From Eubacteriales bacterium (GTDB taxonomy: Bacteria > Bacillota > Clostridia > Lachnospirales > Lachnospiraceae): a stretch of DNA of 64,000 nt. Made by a program: the position numbers and the translations under genes. A model generated the notes under the pieces. The model was not told where the DNA came from and did not search any database. It worked only from the letters and a program-made list of their open reading frames with translations. Positions 1 through 12,616 of this stretch are shown here, piece by piece. Numbering within the stretch: position 1 is the first letter of the stretch; each line of letters starts with the position of its first letter. Where the stretch lies: positions 1-64,000 of the forward strand of contig JAUNPS010000001.1 of NCBI GenBank assembly GCA_030536575.1. Reading direction: 5' to 3'.

Positions 1-140
1 CCAGGCTGCGATGGCGGCATACCAGGGCCGGGGCGGCCAGGCCGTGATGGCTGCATCATACCCGGCCCCTGCCACCACGGCGGATTCTGCATCCTCCGGC
101 ACTCCGGACAGGAACGAAAGGATTCCTTTCTCTCTTCCAT
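1..140 (-). CDS. Pro/Gly-rich protein with N-terminal CxxC, partial
   Basis: An ATG at 140 follows AGGAG at good distance. The first 46 codons are open to the window edge, so the C-terminus is missing. The product starts MEERKESFRSCPECRR and then becomes very rich in Pro, Gly, Met and Trp (WWQGPGMMQPSRPGRPGPG). The CPEC pair could bind a metal or form a disulfide. No family is recognised; low-complexity Pro/Gly proteins of this kind occur among spore and surface proteins of Clostridia, but that is only a guess. It lies downstream of the atp terminator, so it has its own transcription. Confidence 0.55.
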   Translation of the reverse strand, partial: MEERKESFRSCPECRRMQNPPWWQGPGMMQPSRPGRPGPGMPPSQP

Positions 141-313
141 AGTAAACTCCTGTTTCTCACTCCTTATATCCTATGCGCCGTCCCCGAAAAATGTCCCTTT
201 CATCCCCGCCGAAACCGTCTGTGCCAGCCGCAGATCCTGCCCCCCGCGCGCGACGCCAAACTCAAGCACCCCAAAATCGCGCCCTCCCCCACGCCTGCAC
301 GCCCCCACCACGC

Positions 314-343
314 AAAAAAGGCGCTGCGCCCACGCGCAGCACC
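314..343 (-). terminator. Rho-independent terminator of the atp operon
   Basis: Read on the minus strand, a 10-bp stem (GGTGCTGCGC pairing with GCGCAGCGCC, one G-U) with a 4-base loop is followed by six T residues. It starts 3 bp after the atpC stop codon. Confidence 0.9.
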
Positions 344-346
344 CTC

Positions 347-775
347 TCACTTCTTCTCATTCACATGATCCGCCAACTCCAGCCGAATCAGCGCCTTCCT
401 CAGCGCCATCTCCGCCCTCGCCAGATTAATATTCGGGTCCCTCATCTGCATCCGTCTCTCCGCCCGCACCCTGGCCTCCTCAGCCCGGTTCCGGTCGATC
501 TCCTCTGGCCACTCCGCCACTTCCGCCAGAATCGTCACCTTCTCCTGCGTGATCTCCATAAAGCCCGCATGCAGCGCAGCCTCCCTTTTCGTATCACCCT
601 CGGTAATCACGGCGACCCCCGGCTGAATAATCGTCGTCAGCGGGATATGTTTCTTATAGACACCGATCTGTCCCTCACTGGTATTCAGCTCGATCATGCT
701 CGCCTTCCCTTCATAAAAAATCCGGTTCGGCGTAATAATTTTCAGGTCAAAAAACTTGTCATCCGCCATAGACAC
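347..775 (-). CDS. atpC: F1Fo ATP synthase subunit epsilon
   Basis: The 142-residue product has the usual epsilon layout: an N-terminal beta-sandwich (FDLKIITPNRIFYEG) and a C-terminal helical hairpin rich in Ala, Arg and Glu (RAEEARVRAERRMQ). It couples the central stalk to the c ring and can inhibit ATP hydrolysis. It is the last gene of the operon, 5 bp after atpD. Length is normal for Firmicutes. Confidence 0.97.
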   Translation of the reverse strand: MSMADDKFFDLKIITPNRIFYEGKASMIELNTSEGQIGVYKKHIPLTTIIQPGVAVITEGDTKREAALHAGFMEITQEKVTILAEVAEWPEEIDRNRAEEARVRAERRMQMRDPNINLARAEMALRKALIRLELADHVNEKK

Positions 776-780
776 ACCCC

Positions 781-2211
<1,431 letters not shown>

Positions 2212-3069
2212 TTAACTGATCGCTTCTGCACCTGCGATAATTTCAGTCAGTTCCTGAGTGATGGAGCCCTGTCTTGCGCGGTTGTACTGCAAGGACAGTT
2301 TCTCGATCATCTCCTCCGCATTGCTGGTAGCCGAATCCATGGCCTGCATTCTGGCCCCGTTTTCACTGGCTGCCGCTTCCACCAGTCCCCCGTAAATCAG
2401 GCTGGTGATATATTTCGGAATAATGATATCCAGGGCTTCTTCTTCCCCCGGTTCATAATTCATCAGAGTGTCACGCTCCTCTTTTGAAAGCTCCTGAGTG
2501 TCAAATTCCACCGGAAGAAGCTTTAACATCTTTGGTTCGTGCACCACCGTATTTTTAAAAGACGTATAAACCAGATAAATTTCTCCGGTTTTTCCAGCTT
2601 CGAAATCCTCCAGAACCTGATTGCAGATGGTCTGGGCGTCGGAAAACATCGGCGCATTGATCACATCGCTGTAGTCCTGCTCCACCGTGTAGCCCTTTTT
2701 CAGCAGGGCCTCCCCGGCTTTCCGGCCGATATTGTACAGGCGCACTTCCTCTTTGGGAATGCCGCTGTCGGTAATCATCCGGACAATGTTCGAATTATAG
2801 CCTCCGGCCAGCCCGCGGTTGGAAGAAATGACAACCACCGCCTTTTCTTTGGATTTCCCCGGCTTCAAATACCGGTGATCCACCACGCCCGAACGGGCCA
2901 GGATGGAGGTCACCACCCGGTACATATTCTCAAAATAAGGCTTGGACTGCTCCGCCTGGTTTCTGGTTTTCTGCAGCTTCACCGTGGAAACCAGCTTCAT
3001 GGCTTTGGTGATCTGCTGGATGCTGGTGATACTGCTCTTACGCCTTTGAATGTCTCTCATGGAGGCCAT
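2212..3069 (-). CDS. atpG: F1Fo ATP synthase subunit gamma
   Basis: The 285-residue product has the typical gamma ends: MRDIQRRKSSITSIQQITKAM at the start and a C-terminal helix ending RQGSITQELTEIIAGAEAI. The two helices form the rotating coiled coil in the alpha3beta3 core. Two starts are possible (3069 and 3060); 3069 is chosen because an almost perfect anti-SD match, AAGGAGGTGAT, lies at proper distance upstream of it. Confidence 0.97.
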   Translation of the reverse strand: MASMRDIQRRKSSITSIQQITKAMKLVSTVKLQKTRNQAEQSKPYFENMYRVVTSILARSGVVDHRYLKPGKSKEKAVVVISSNRGLAGGYNSNIVRMITDSGIPKEEVRLYNIGRKAGEALLKKGYTVEQDYSDVINAPMFSDAQTICNQVLEDFEAGKTGEIYLVYTSFKNTVVHEPKMLKLLPVEFDTQELSKEERDTLMNYEPGEEEALDIIIPKYITSLIYGGLVEAAASENGARMQAMDSATSNAEEMIEKLSLQYNRARQGSITQELTEIIAGAEAIS

Positions 3070-3083
3070 GCGGTATCACCTCC

Positions 3084-5157
<2,074 letters not shown>

Positions 5158-5170
<13 letters not shown>

Positions 5171-5673
5171 GTATCCTCACCTATCTCCCTTAACGTATCT
5201 TCCAGGAGTGTTTCCTGAATCTGCGGCGTCACCGCGCCGGCCACCACTTTTTCCGCCATCAGGGATGCGATGGAAATCATTTCCTTCTTCATGTCATCCA
5301 CAGCGGCTTTCTTTTCCAGCTCTACCTGGGCGTTTGCCCTGGCGAGAATCCTGGCTGCCTCTTCCCTGGCGTCGTCCAAAATCTTCGCTTCATTCTGCAG
5401 GGCTTTCTTCCGGGCCGCGCTTAAAATTTCTTCCGCTTCCGCGTTAATATTCCGGATGCGGGCTTCGTAGTCTTCCCGAAGCTTTCTGGCTTCTTCCTTG
5501 TCCTTGGCGGCCGTGTCGATATCCGACTGGATCCTGTTCTGGCGCTTTTTTAAGAAATCCCGCACGGGGTTAAAAAGCAGATAGGACAGGAATGTAAACA
5601 TAACCAGAACGGCTATGGCCAGCAAAATCGCATCAAAGAGAAGCTGGGCGTCAAGGCTGAATAATCGCTCCAA
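5158..5673 (-). CDS. atpF: F1Fo ATP synthase subunit b
   Basis: The 171-residue product has one N-terminal membrane helix (about residues 12-33, FDAILLAIAVLVMFTFLSYL) followed by a long charged coiled coil, the standard peripheral-stalk layout. There is a single b-type gene and no b-prime gene, so a homodimer is expected. Confidence 0.96.
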
Positions 5674-5724
5674 GGTTCCGCCTCCTTTCGCTTATTGTTC
5701 CATCATATTCTTGTTTCGGAAACA

Positions 5725-6757
<1,033 letters not shown>

Positions 6758-6761
6758 TTTT

Positions 6762-7184
6762 TCACCCTCCTTTACGTTTTAGTTTTTCAAATACATTGTG
6801 CAGTAACGGCTGTAAATAGGCCGCCGCCTTCGCGGTCATCATTCCCAGGAAAACCGCGATCAGATTTCCCAGATTCAGATAGTAGATCGCCACAAAGGCT
6901 GCCACGGTCACGAGAAAACGAAGCGCCGCCATCTTCGCGGAATACGCTTTCGCGTCCTTTTCCGTCATGTCCAGGGCCTCGCCGATTCCATAATACATAT
7001 GGCAGATCCGGAAAACGGAAACGGCCACGCCCAGCCACAGGCCTGTCGTGAAAGACAGCTTCGAGTCCGCGAGCCACATGAGCGTCACCTGGAAAAGCAA
7101 TCCTACCAGAAGGATTCCCGCAAGGACTTCCTTTAATACCGGATGCAGGCCTTCAATCTTTTCCTTTAGGGAAATCTTTTTCAT
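6762..7184 (-). CDS. ATP synthase subunit I-like membrane protein
   Basis: The 140-residue product has four predicted membrane helices, short loops and a basic C-terminus (KLKRKGG). Its place between the AtpZ-like gene and atpB is the classical position of the atpI-type accessory gene, thought to help assemble the c ring or import Mg2+ or Na+. It overlaps the upstream gene by 32 nt and has its own GAGGAG site. The family call rests on position and topology more than on motifs. Confidence 0.75.
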   Translation of the reverse strand: MKKISLKEKIEGLHPVLKEVLAGILLVGLLFQVTLMWLADSKLSFTTGLWLGVAVSVFRICHMYYGIGEALDMTEKDAKAYSAKMAALRFLVTVAAFVAIYYLNLGNLIAVFLGMMTAKAAAYLQPLLHNVFEKLKRKGG

Positions 7185-7404
7185 GCTTGTTCTCCTCTGC
7201 GTGCTGAAGCTGCTTTAAGAGCAGCCAGGTGTTGCGCATGCCTGCCAGGATGCCCAGCAGCAGCAAGGGCAGCGTCGTGTACCAGCCGAACTTTTCATCC
7301 AGCCAGGCGCCGATAAAGACACACAAAACAATGGGAGCCAGCATGCTGATGCCCACCTGGGTGATCATGGCAAGGTTCTGCATGACGTTTTTATTGAGTT
7401 TCAT
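7153..7404 (-). CDS. AtpZ/AtpI-family ATP synthase accessory protein
   Basis: The 83-residue product has two membrane helices and the AtpZ-like pattern TQVGISMLAPIVLCVFIGAWLD followed by LLGILAGMRNTWLLLKQ. It is the first gene of the atp operon, behind AAGGAGGCGG. Members of this family are small membrane proteins encoded upstream of atpB. It probably acts with the following subunit I-like protein. Confidence 0.8.
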   Translation of the reverse strand: MKLNKNVMQNLAMITQVGISMLAPIVLCVFIGAWLDEKFGWYTTLPLLLLGILAGMRNTWLLLKQLQHAEENKHEKDFPKGKD

Positions 7405-7437
7405 TCTGCCGCCTCCTTCTTTGCATTGCTATTACCT

Positions 7438-7466
7438 ATCTTATGATATTTTTACCGAATTGTCCA
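7438..7466 (-). promoter_or_regulatory. Promoter of the atp operon
   Basis: On the minus strand TGGACA (7466-7461) and TAAGAT (7443-7438) are 17 bp apart, about 35 bp upstream of the first atp gene. This is a good sigma-A-like match. The AT-rich stretch behind it (7480-7510) could act as an UP element. Confidence 0.65.
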
Positions 7467-7610
7467 GTTCTAATACTTGGAAATTTGTAAAATTTTCCAT
7501 AAGTTTTCCACACAGCGCGGGGTTTTGTTAATTAATTAACATTTTCAGGTTGGGCTGCGTGCCGCGCGAAATGCAGGCATTGCCCCCAGTACGTTATTCG
7601 CGAAAATCGA

Positions 7611-7645
7611 AAAAGCGCCGACCGGGTAAAGTCCCTGGCAGCGCT
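7611..7645 (-). terminator. Terminator after the fucU-like gene
   Basis: Minus strand: AGCGC pairs with GCGCT, with GGG/CCC inside, and the stem is followed by TTTTTC. It starts 16 bp downstream of the stop codon at 7661. Confidence 0.75.
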
Positions 7646-7660
7646 CTTTGCTGTTCAAAA

Positions 7661-8101
7661 TTATTCTACGACAACGCCTTTTTGCAGCATCACATTTGCA
7701 TACAATGCTTTTTCGCTGGTGGCTACGATGCAGTACGCGGTCTTCGCTTCTTCATAGAAGGCGAAGCGCTCGATGTTTCCGATGGCTTTTTCGCCACGTT
7801 CATCGTACTTGGCCACGATCTCTTTGTAGGTATCCCAGATCGGGGTTTCTACGTCATCTCCTGCCATGACTTCCATCAGGTTTACCGGATGCTCAACATA
7901 AGTATCCAGCGGGAACAGCTTCAGAATCGCGTCCAGAATCTCCGGTACGCCGTGGCCGTCGCAGCGGATCACGACAGCGTTCTTTCCCATGGATTCTACC
8001 GGGAAATTTCCGTCGGCGATGACGATGCGGTCGCTGTGGCCCATTTCACAGAGCACTTTTAAAAATTCCGGTGATAAAATCTGCGGTATTCCTTTTAACA
8101 T
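7661..8101 (-). CDS. FucU/RbsD-family sugar mutarotase
   Basis: The 146-residue product fits the FucU/RbsD fold: MLKGIPQILSPEFLKVLCEMGHSD, then IVIADGNFP and a C-terminal ALYANVMLQKGVV. H22 in GHSD and the Tyr of LYAN match residues used in anomer interconversion. Such enzymes convert alpha and beta forms of fucose or ribose for the next kinase or isomerase. Length and the C-terminal region look more like FucU than RbsD. It is a single-gene unit, so its sugar cannot be told from context; the ribose-type transporter at 21737-26417 is 14 kb away. Confidence 0.9.
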   Translation of the reverse strand: MLKGIPQILSPEFLKVLCEMGHSDRIVIADGNFPVESMGKNAVVIRCDGHGVPEILDAILKLFPLDTYVEHPVNLMEVMAGDDVETPIWDTYKEIVAKYDERGEKAIGNIERFAFYEEAKTAYCIVATSEKALYANVMLQKGVVVE

Positions 8102-8169
8102 CTTTGAATCCTCCTCGTATCTTCCTGGAGGGAGAGCCGGACGGGGCTTCCCTGCCTCTGCACAGATAC

Positions 8170-8228
8170 AGTATAGCGCAAATCTGGAAATTTCTCAAGC
8201 TTGAGTTTTGGGAATTGGAGCGCGCTCC
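8170..8228 (-). promoter_or_regulatory. Promoter and palindromes of the fucU-like gene
   Basis: On the minus strand TTGAGA (8198-8193) and TATACT (8175-8170) are 17 bp apart. The -35 box overlaps a perfect 12-bp palindrome CTCAAGCTTGAG (8194-8205). A second perfect 12-bp palindrome, GGAGCGCGCTCC, lies just upstream (8217-8228). The first is well placed for a repressor, the second for an activator or second operator. No cognate regulator is identified. Confidence 0.6.
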
Positions 8229-8267
8229 GGGCTGGGGAAATTTTCCCCATCTTTTTTGCCATATAGT

Positions 8268-8447
8268 TTATTCAAGCTGTTTCGTTTCAATCTTTCCCCG
8301 CTCCTTCTCCACCTGTTCCAAGTGCTGAATCAAAACATATTCGATGTAGTTTGTCATGGAGCGATGTTCGTTTGTAGCTAGAACGCCAATCTTATCAAAT
8401 ACTTCGTCAGACAGGCGCAAAGTAAATACACGCTTGTTGGTTGCCAT
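8268..8447 (-). CDS. Ribbon-helix-helix regulator, copy 1
   Basis: The ATG at 8447 follows GGAGGGCAGGAGA and gives 59 residues; a longer in-frame form lacks a good site. The layout is Arc/MetJ-like: a short strand (KRVFTLRLS), helix A (DEVFDKIGVLATNEHRS) and helix B (MTNYIEYVLIQHLEQ). Such proteins bind palindromic DNA as dimers. It is almost identical to the copy at 8575-8748, so the two arose by duplication and may form mixed dimers. A perfect palindrome lies in its promoter region. Confidence 0.8.
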   Translation of the reverse strand: MATNKRVFTLRLSDEVFDKIGVLATNEHRSMTNYIEYVLIQHLEQVEKERGKIETKQLE

Positions 8448-8500
8448 TCTCCTGCCCTCCATTCCGGGTATGAATTCATGGTATACCAAGTTGCTTTGGA

Positions 8501-8536
8501 ATTATACAGTCATTAGACTGTTAAGTGATATCACTT
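8501..8536. promoter_or_regulatory. Operator palindrome upstream of RHH copy 1
   Basis: AAGTGATATCACTT (8523-8536) is a perfect 14-bp palindrome. On the minus strand TATAAT (8506-8501) lies 16 bp downstream of it, so the palindrome covers the -35 region of the RHH copy 1 promoter. The same core recurs at 8823-8836. I infer autoregulation by the RHH proteins. Confidence 0.65.
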
Positions 8537-8574
8537 TACATTAAAAAGAAAAATAATTTCTGCAATAAGCTGTC

Positions 8575-8748
8575 CTATTCTCCTATTTTTATCTCACCTT
8601 GTTCCTTTTCGACTTCTTCCAAATGCTTAATCAAAACATATTCAATATAGTTTGTTAAGGAACGATGTTCGCTTATAGCTAATACGCCTATTTTATCAAA
8701 AACTTCATCCGATAAGCGTAACGTAAAGACTCTCTTATTGGTTGCCAT
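8575..8748 (-). CDS. Ribbon-helix-helix regulator, copy 2
   Basis: The ATG at 8748 behind GGAGGGCAGA gives 57 residues. The sequence matches copy 1 almost residue for residue through the DNA-contacting strand (ATNKRVFTLRLS) and both helices; differences cluster in the tail (EVEKEQGEIKIGE). It is divergent from the membrane protein at 8905 and shares with it an intergenic region holding the second operator. A 126-bp gap with its own operator separates it from copy 1, so the two are probably separate transcripts. Confidence 0.8.
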   Translation of the reverse strand: MATNKRVFTLRLSDEVFDKIGVLAISEHRSLTNYIEYVLIKHLEEVEKEQGEIKIGE

Positions 8749-8813
8749 ATTCTGCCCTCCCATTTGGGTATAGGTAAATGGTAGTCGAAAACAAGCAAAT
8801 AGTATGCATTCAC

Positions 8814-8842
8814 TTGACAGTTAAGTGATATCATTTTATGAT
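8814..8842 (+). promoter_or_regulatory. Consensus promoter with internal RHH operator
   Basis: TTGACA (8814-8819) and TATGAT (8837-8842) are exactly 17 bp apart and face the membrane protein gene at 8905. The spacer holds AAGTGATATCATTT (8823-8836), a near-copy of the perfect palindrome at 8523. A repressor bound here would block this promoter and probably also that of RHH copy 2 on the other strand. Confidence 0.75.
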
Positions 8843-8904
8843 ATAAAGGCAGTAATAATGAGGAAAAATCAAATATTTGCGTCTAAGATGGAGAGGTGTG
8901 GGGC

Positions 8905-9729
8905 ATGAAAAGGATATGGAACATAATAAGGCGGAGGTGGCGGTATTTCTTGCAGGATGACAGCTATGATAAATTCGTATACCATTTAAGCCAGTCAGAC
9001 AAAAGAGATTTATTGTATGGCGCTTTCATGCTCTGCATGAGTGCAGTTGCCCTCTTCAGTCTGGTGATCGGGTTCAGCAACATGCGGGTAAACAGAAAAA
9101 ACAGCGAGAATATGATGGAAGTCATGGAAATGATTGCAACTTATATAGGTTCTGCAACGCAGGACGAGTATGAGGAAATCGCAAAGACGCTCCGGAATGA
9201 TCTGGTATTTTCCGAGTATGGACAGGACATGGAAAATTATATTCAGTATATCCCGAATACAACGGATAACTGCCGCACCTGCATGGACGCATTCCCATCA
9301 CAGGTTTATCTCATTTATACGAACACTGGACAGCCTTATGACCTTGATTTATTTGAGCCAGGTGAAAAGCCAAACGAAGATGACTATGATTCTACGACCA
9401 TGAGTTTTGGCTATGATGAAATCAGCGAAACCAGCCTGCATATCGCAAAAATGCCAGGACAGCACATAGGAAATGCAACCATCCATAGGAAACAAGGAAT
9501 TCTCAGCGTCCAGAGGATGAAGTCCTTGTTTTGCGACGACTGCATCCGGGAAATTCTGGGAACGGTAGAACACCAGTTGGTTGAGGAAGTGATCATTTTT
9601 GATGCAGCTCAGAAGAAATTTTATCCGGTAGATAGCGGAACGGTGGTAATCGGAGATTATACTTTACAAATCGAATACGATCATGGAGATTATGAAATTG
9701 ATATCAAGTATACCAAAACAGAACCATAA
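8905..9729 (+). CDS. Membrane-anchored protein with two CxxC motifs, unknown function
   Basis: The ATG at 8905 has GGAGAGG 8 nt upstream and gives 274 residues. An in-frame GTG at 8896 is less likely. A basic N-terminus (KRIWNIIRRRWRYF) precedes one membrane helix at about residues 40-60 (GAFMLCMSAVALFSLVIGF); the rest should be extracytoplasmic or a soluble sensor part. Two CxxC pairs, CRTC near residue 129 and CDDC near residue 215, could form a redox pair or bind metal. I recognise no family. It is controlled by the same operator as the two RHH genes, so the three form one regulatory unit. Confidence 0.7.
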   Translation: MKRIWNIIRRRWRYFLQDDSYDKFVYHLSQSDKRDLLYGAFMLCMSAVALFSLVIGFSNMRVNRKNSENMMEVMEMIATYIGSATQDEYEEIAKTLRNDLVFSEYGQDMENYIQYIPNTTDNCRTCMDAFPSQVYLIYTNTGQPYDLDLFEPGEKPNEDDYDSTTMSFGYDEISETSLHIAKMPGQHIGNATIHRKQGILSVQRMKSLFCDDCIREILGTVEHQLVEEVIIFDAAQKKFYPVDSGTVVIGDYTLQIEYDHGDYEIDIKYTKTEP

Positions 9730-9811
9730 GTATTCAAAGACGGAACAGAAAGCGCAGAGGCTTTCAGACTGTTGGAAGAAAACGCAGGGATGGAAAGCAG
9801 CCCAGACAAAG

Positions 9812-9854
9812 AAAAACACCCGATGGCTTATCCGTTGGATAAAACAGCGGGTGT
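9812..9854 (-). terminator. Terminator downstream of the M24-like operon
   Basis: On the minus strand ACACCCG pairs with CGGGTGT, with an inner TTATCC/GGATAA pairing, followed by TTTTTC. It ends the operon that begins at 18151. Confidence 0.7.
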
Positions 9855-9904
9855 GATTGCGGTGCAGGCACAGGAAATCGGTTCGTCTTTGTGCGCCTAC
9901 GGAA

Positions 9905-11104
9905 TCAATACAGCCGAATCAGTTCCCTCGGAAAACGGTTCAGGCGAACGGCCCCCTCCGCCCGGATCACATAAAGATCCCCGCAGCTCACCGCCTCCGT
10001 CACTCCGTCATCCACAGTCGGCCCCACATAAAGCACCATATTCTCCCGGAGCGGCATCGCCGTTTCCTCGAAAACCTGAGGTCTTTCCATCACCGCTGCC
10101 CCGATTCCATGAATCATCGTCCGCGTATCCTTCCGCATCCCCCGTTCCTCCAGGAAACGGTTGACAGCCTCGGCCACGTCCTTCACGAACGCGCCCGGTT
10201 TTAACAGGCTGGCGGCATAGTCCTGGGCTTCCACAGCTGTTTCCCACAGCCGTTTTGTAGATGCTTCCGGCTCGCCCAGCACATACAGCCTGGACATTCC
10301 TGCAAAATATCCGTCATTTCCGACCGCAAACATTTTGATGCTTACCTGGTCGCCTAAAGCAACCTTCCTTCCCGGATAGAGCAGCGCACCTTCTTCTTTC
10401 GCCGCTCCATCCTTTGAGGACACCAGCTCGCACGGCGCGCTTAACAGGTGATCCACTCCGCCGCATCCCAGCCGGTACGCACTGTAGCGCAGCTCGGTCA
10501 CGATATCCCGCTCATATTTCTGCGGATTGACAAAGACGCTCGCTCCGGCGAACACCTTGTCCATCATCCGCGCATTGTCCGATAAACTGCGGAGTTCCTC
10601 TTCACTCTTCACCGCACGGATGGCTTCCATTTCTTCGGAAACATCCAGAAGTTCCGCTTCCGGGAAATTCTCCTTCAGATATTCGTACAAATCCGCTCTG
10701 AGATAACGGCCGCCAATCAGCCCAATCTTCTGATTTCCCCCAAGCATTTCTTCCATCAAATCCGCGGAAAAGCCTTCCGTGCTCCCGTAACCGGAAAAAC
10801 CGTCGCCCTCCAAAGCCGGGGCCATTGCATAATTCCGCTCTCCTTTGCTCCCTCTGGGTACAAGACTTCCGCCGTTTACAAGAACTACATCCCCTTTGTG
10901 TCCGATCAAAATTGCCCCTTCCGACGGACGGCCCGGCCCATCCGTCCCGGTAAGCCAGTTCCGCCAGCCCTCCTTCATCGGGCACACCGCCATACACAAT
11001 CCAATCCCTTTTTCGTCCATAATCCGGCGGACTTCCCCGATTCTCCGGTCAAGTTCCTCCTGGCTCACGGTAATCAGGCAGCCTGTTGATAAATCCAGTT
11101 TCAT
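9905..11104 (-). CDS. M24/creatinase-fold protein, type B, metal ligands missing (copy 2)
   Basis: I place the start at the ATG at 11104, behind GGAAGGAGCGAAGGA, giving 399 residues; an upstream TTG at 11128 overlaps the previous gene. The protein has a creatinase-type N-domain (about 1-150) and a pita-bread C-domain. Where aminopeptidase P has its two metal Asp residues, this protein reads GDQVSIKMFAVGNDGYFAGMS, with Lys and Gly/Met instead. HGIG is kept, but the two metal Glu positions read YVGPT and GDLYVI. A dinuclear metal site is therefore unlikely. It pairs with the type A protein at 11121-12368 and has a paralogue at 15674-16894. Confidence 0.8.
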   Translation of the reverse strand: MKLDLSTGCLITVSQEELDRRIGEVRRIMDEKGIGLCMAVCPMKEGWRNWLTGTDGPGRPSEGAILIGHKGDVVLVNGGSLVPRGSKGERNYAMAPALEGDGFSGYGSTEGFSADLMEEMLGGNQKIGLIGGRYLRADLYEYLKENFPEAELLDVSEEMEAIRAVKSEEELRSLSDNARMMDKVFAGASVFVNPQKYERDIVTELRYSAYRLGCGGVDHLLSAPCELVSSKDGAAKEEGALLYPGRKVALGDQVSIKMFAVGNDGYFAGMSRLYVLGEPEASTKRLWETAVEAQDYAASLLKPGAFVKDVAEAVNRFLEERGMRKDTRTMIHGIGAAVMERPQVFEETAMPLRENMVLYVGPTVDDGVTEAVSCGDLYVIRAEGAVRLNRFPRELIRLY

Positions 11105-11120
11105 CTTCCTTCGCTCCTTC

Positions 11121-12368
11121 CTACTCAATCACGATCAGTTCCCGCGGAATCTTATTCTGGCGCACGCCGCCTTCCTTCGTCACAAGGTATGTGTCGATGG
11201 CATACAGGTCGTCATAGACGACTTTTCCGGTATCCGCTCCCCGGTCAATCCGCACATGGGGATGGTTCAGATAAACCATATTTTCCTGAAGCGGAATCGT
11301 CTCAGAGGGGTCGTGCAGATAAGGTTTTTCTCCCAGAACGTAACCAAGGCTGTGCAGGTAATTCTGGCGGTTCGTGCGGTGTCCCAGGCTTTCGATATAT
11401 TTGACATTTTCGTCGAAAATTTCTTTAATAATTGCGCCGGGCTTTAAGCGTTCGGCCGCAAAATCCTGCATTTTCAGGCAAAGCTCCCAGTATTTCTGTG
11501 TCTCGGCGTCAGGCTCACCCAGGCAGAAATTTCTTCCGAGGGCCGTAAAATGGCCGCCAATGCCATTTGCTTCCAGCAGCATAAAGACCCGGTCGCCCTT
11601 TTCCACCGCCCGTTCCGGGTACGGCGCGAGGCCGGAATGATGGCACAGGGGGCCTTTCCGGTCGTCTCCAAACTGAATTGCAAAGGCCAGGCATTCTTCC
11701 GTTCCGCTTCCGAGCTGGTGAATCAGGTAGCGGGCTTCCAGATTAATCTGCTGGATTGTCCGCCCCGGACGGATAATCGAGGGCATTGCCTGCATGACTT
11801 TTTCGTGAATCACGACCGCATTGCGGATGAGCTGCATTTCCTCCGGGCTTTTGATCCCCTTCACCGCATCCAGAGCCAGGGTGATATCCACGTATTCCGC
11901 CTGGGGCGCGGCTTCCTTCAGGTATTGTTTCATCGCCCAGGTTATGCTTTCCAGATGGATAAAGCCAAGACGGGGATTCTGATAAGAGTCTAACATTTTC
12001 GCGATTCCGTAGCCGTCCAGGCCGCGGACGTATTCGATTTCCGGGTGAACCGGTTCCGGCATGAGTAAATCTGTGGCCCGTTCAGTCAACAGTTCCGCCG
12101 ACGGGGTTTCTCCTTTTGCAAGGAATTCTTCCCCAAATACCGCCGTAATCTTCCCTTCCTTCGGGACGATAATCACCGACGGCGTGCGGTTCCCCACGAG
12201 CCACTGGCTGTAGCCCTCCCAGAAGCCCTCCAAAACCAGGACAACGTCCGTCCCCTGCTCCTGCATTACCTGCCTGAATAGCGCGAAGCGCCGCTCCATT
12301 TCTCCTTTTGAAAAGCACATCGCTTTTTCATAACGGTTTATCATCCGACTGTTCTCATAGTATTCCAT
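11121..12368 (-). CDS. M24/creatinase-fold protein, type A, metal ligands missing (copy 2)
   Basis: The 415-residue product has the two-domain M24 layout. The region of the two catalytic Asp reads VFMLLEANGIGGHFTALGR: the first position is Glu and the second is not acidic. The His segment is kept as YLHSLGYVLGEKPY, but the usual EP motif is NHP. Some family members, such as creatinase, work without metal, so a hydrolase acting on a small amidino or N-methyl compound is possible. It pairs with the type B gene 16 bp downstream. The closest relative here is 16913-18151. Confidence 0.8.
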   Translation of the reverse strand: MEYYENSRMINRYEKAMCFSKGEMERRFALFRQVMQEQGTDVVLVLEGFWEGYSQWLVGNRTPSVIIVPKEGKITAVFGEEFLAKGETPSAELLTERATDLLMPEPVHPEIEYVRGLDGYGIAKMLDSYQNPRLGFIHLESITWAMKQYLKEAAPQAEYVDITLALDAVKGIKSPEEMQLIRNAVVIHEKVMQAMPSIIRPGRTIQQINLEARYLIHQLGSGTEECLAFAIQFGDDRKGPLCHHSGLAPYPERAVEKGDRVFMLLEANGIGGHFTALGRNFCLGEPDAETQKYWELCLKMQDFAAERLKPGAIIKEIFDENVKYIESLGHRTNRQNYLHSLGYVLGEKPYLHDPSETIPLQENMVYLNHPHVRIDRGADTGKVVYDDLYAIDTYLVTKEGGVRQNKIPRELIVIE

Positions 12369-12390
12369 TCTTCAAAATCTCTCCCTTCTG

Positions 12391-12575
12391 TCATGGAAAA
12401 ACGCCGCGCGGCCCGGTCGCCCAGTATCCGCCAAAACTCTGCCACGACACGCGCCACGGAAAATTCCTCCGCGCAGCCCAGCACCTCGGCATCTGCCAAA
12501 GCACCCGGCGCGAAAAATCCCCGCGCGGCTCAGTCCCCAGCATCCGCCGAAACCCTGACGCACCCCGCTCCGCGG
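12391..12575. repeat. Degenerate tandem repeats between binding protein and M24-like pair
   Basis: Three imperfect units start near 12395, 12458 and 12512. Each reads GGAAAAA-type, then a GC-rich CCGCGCGGC-type core, then an AGCATCCGCC-type block. A fourth, partial start at 12574 merges into the terminator. Spacing is 54-63 bp. Read on the minus strand each unit ends in a GC-rich block followed by a T-run, so it looks like an array of decayed terminator-like hairpins. Confidence 0.45.
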
Positions 12576-12603
12576 AAAAAGGCCGCCGCACGATGCGGCA
12601 GCC
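12576..12603 (-). terminator. Intra-operon terminator or attenuator after the binding protein
   Basis: On the minus strand GGCTGCCGCA, loop TCG, TGCGGCGGCC and then TTTTT form a 10-bp stem with a T tract, 14 bp after the binding protein stop. It probably lowers transcription of the downstream M24-like pair and stabilises the upstream mRNA. Confidence 0.8.
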
Positions 12604-12616
12604 CTCCCGACTGTTC

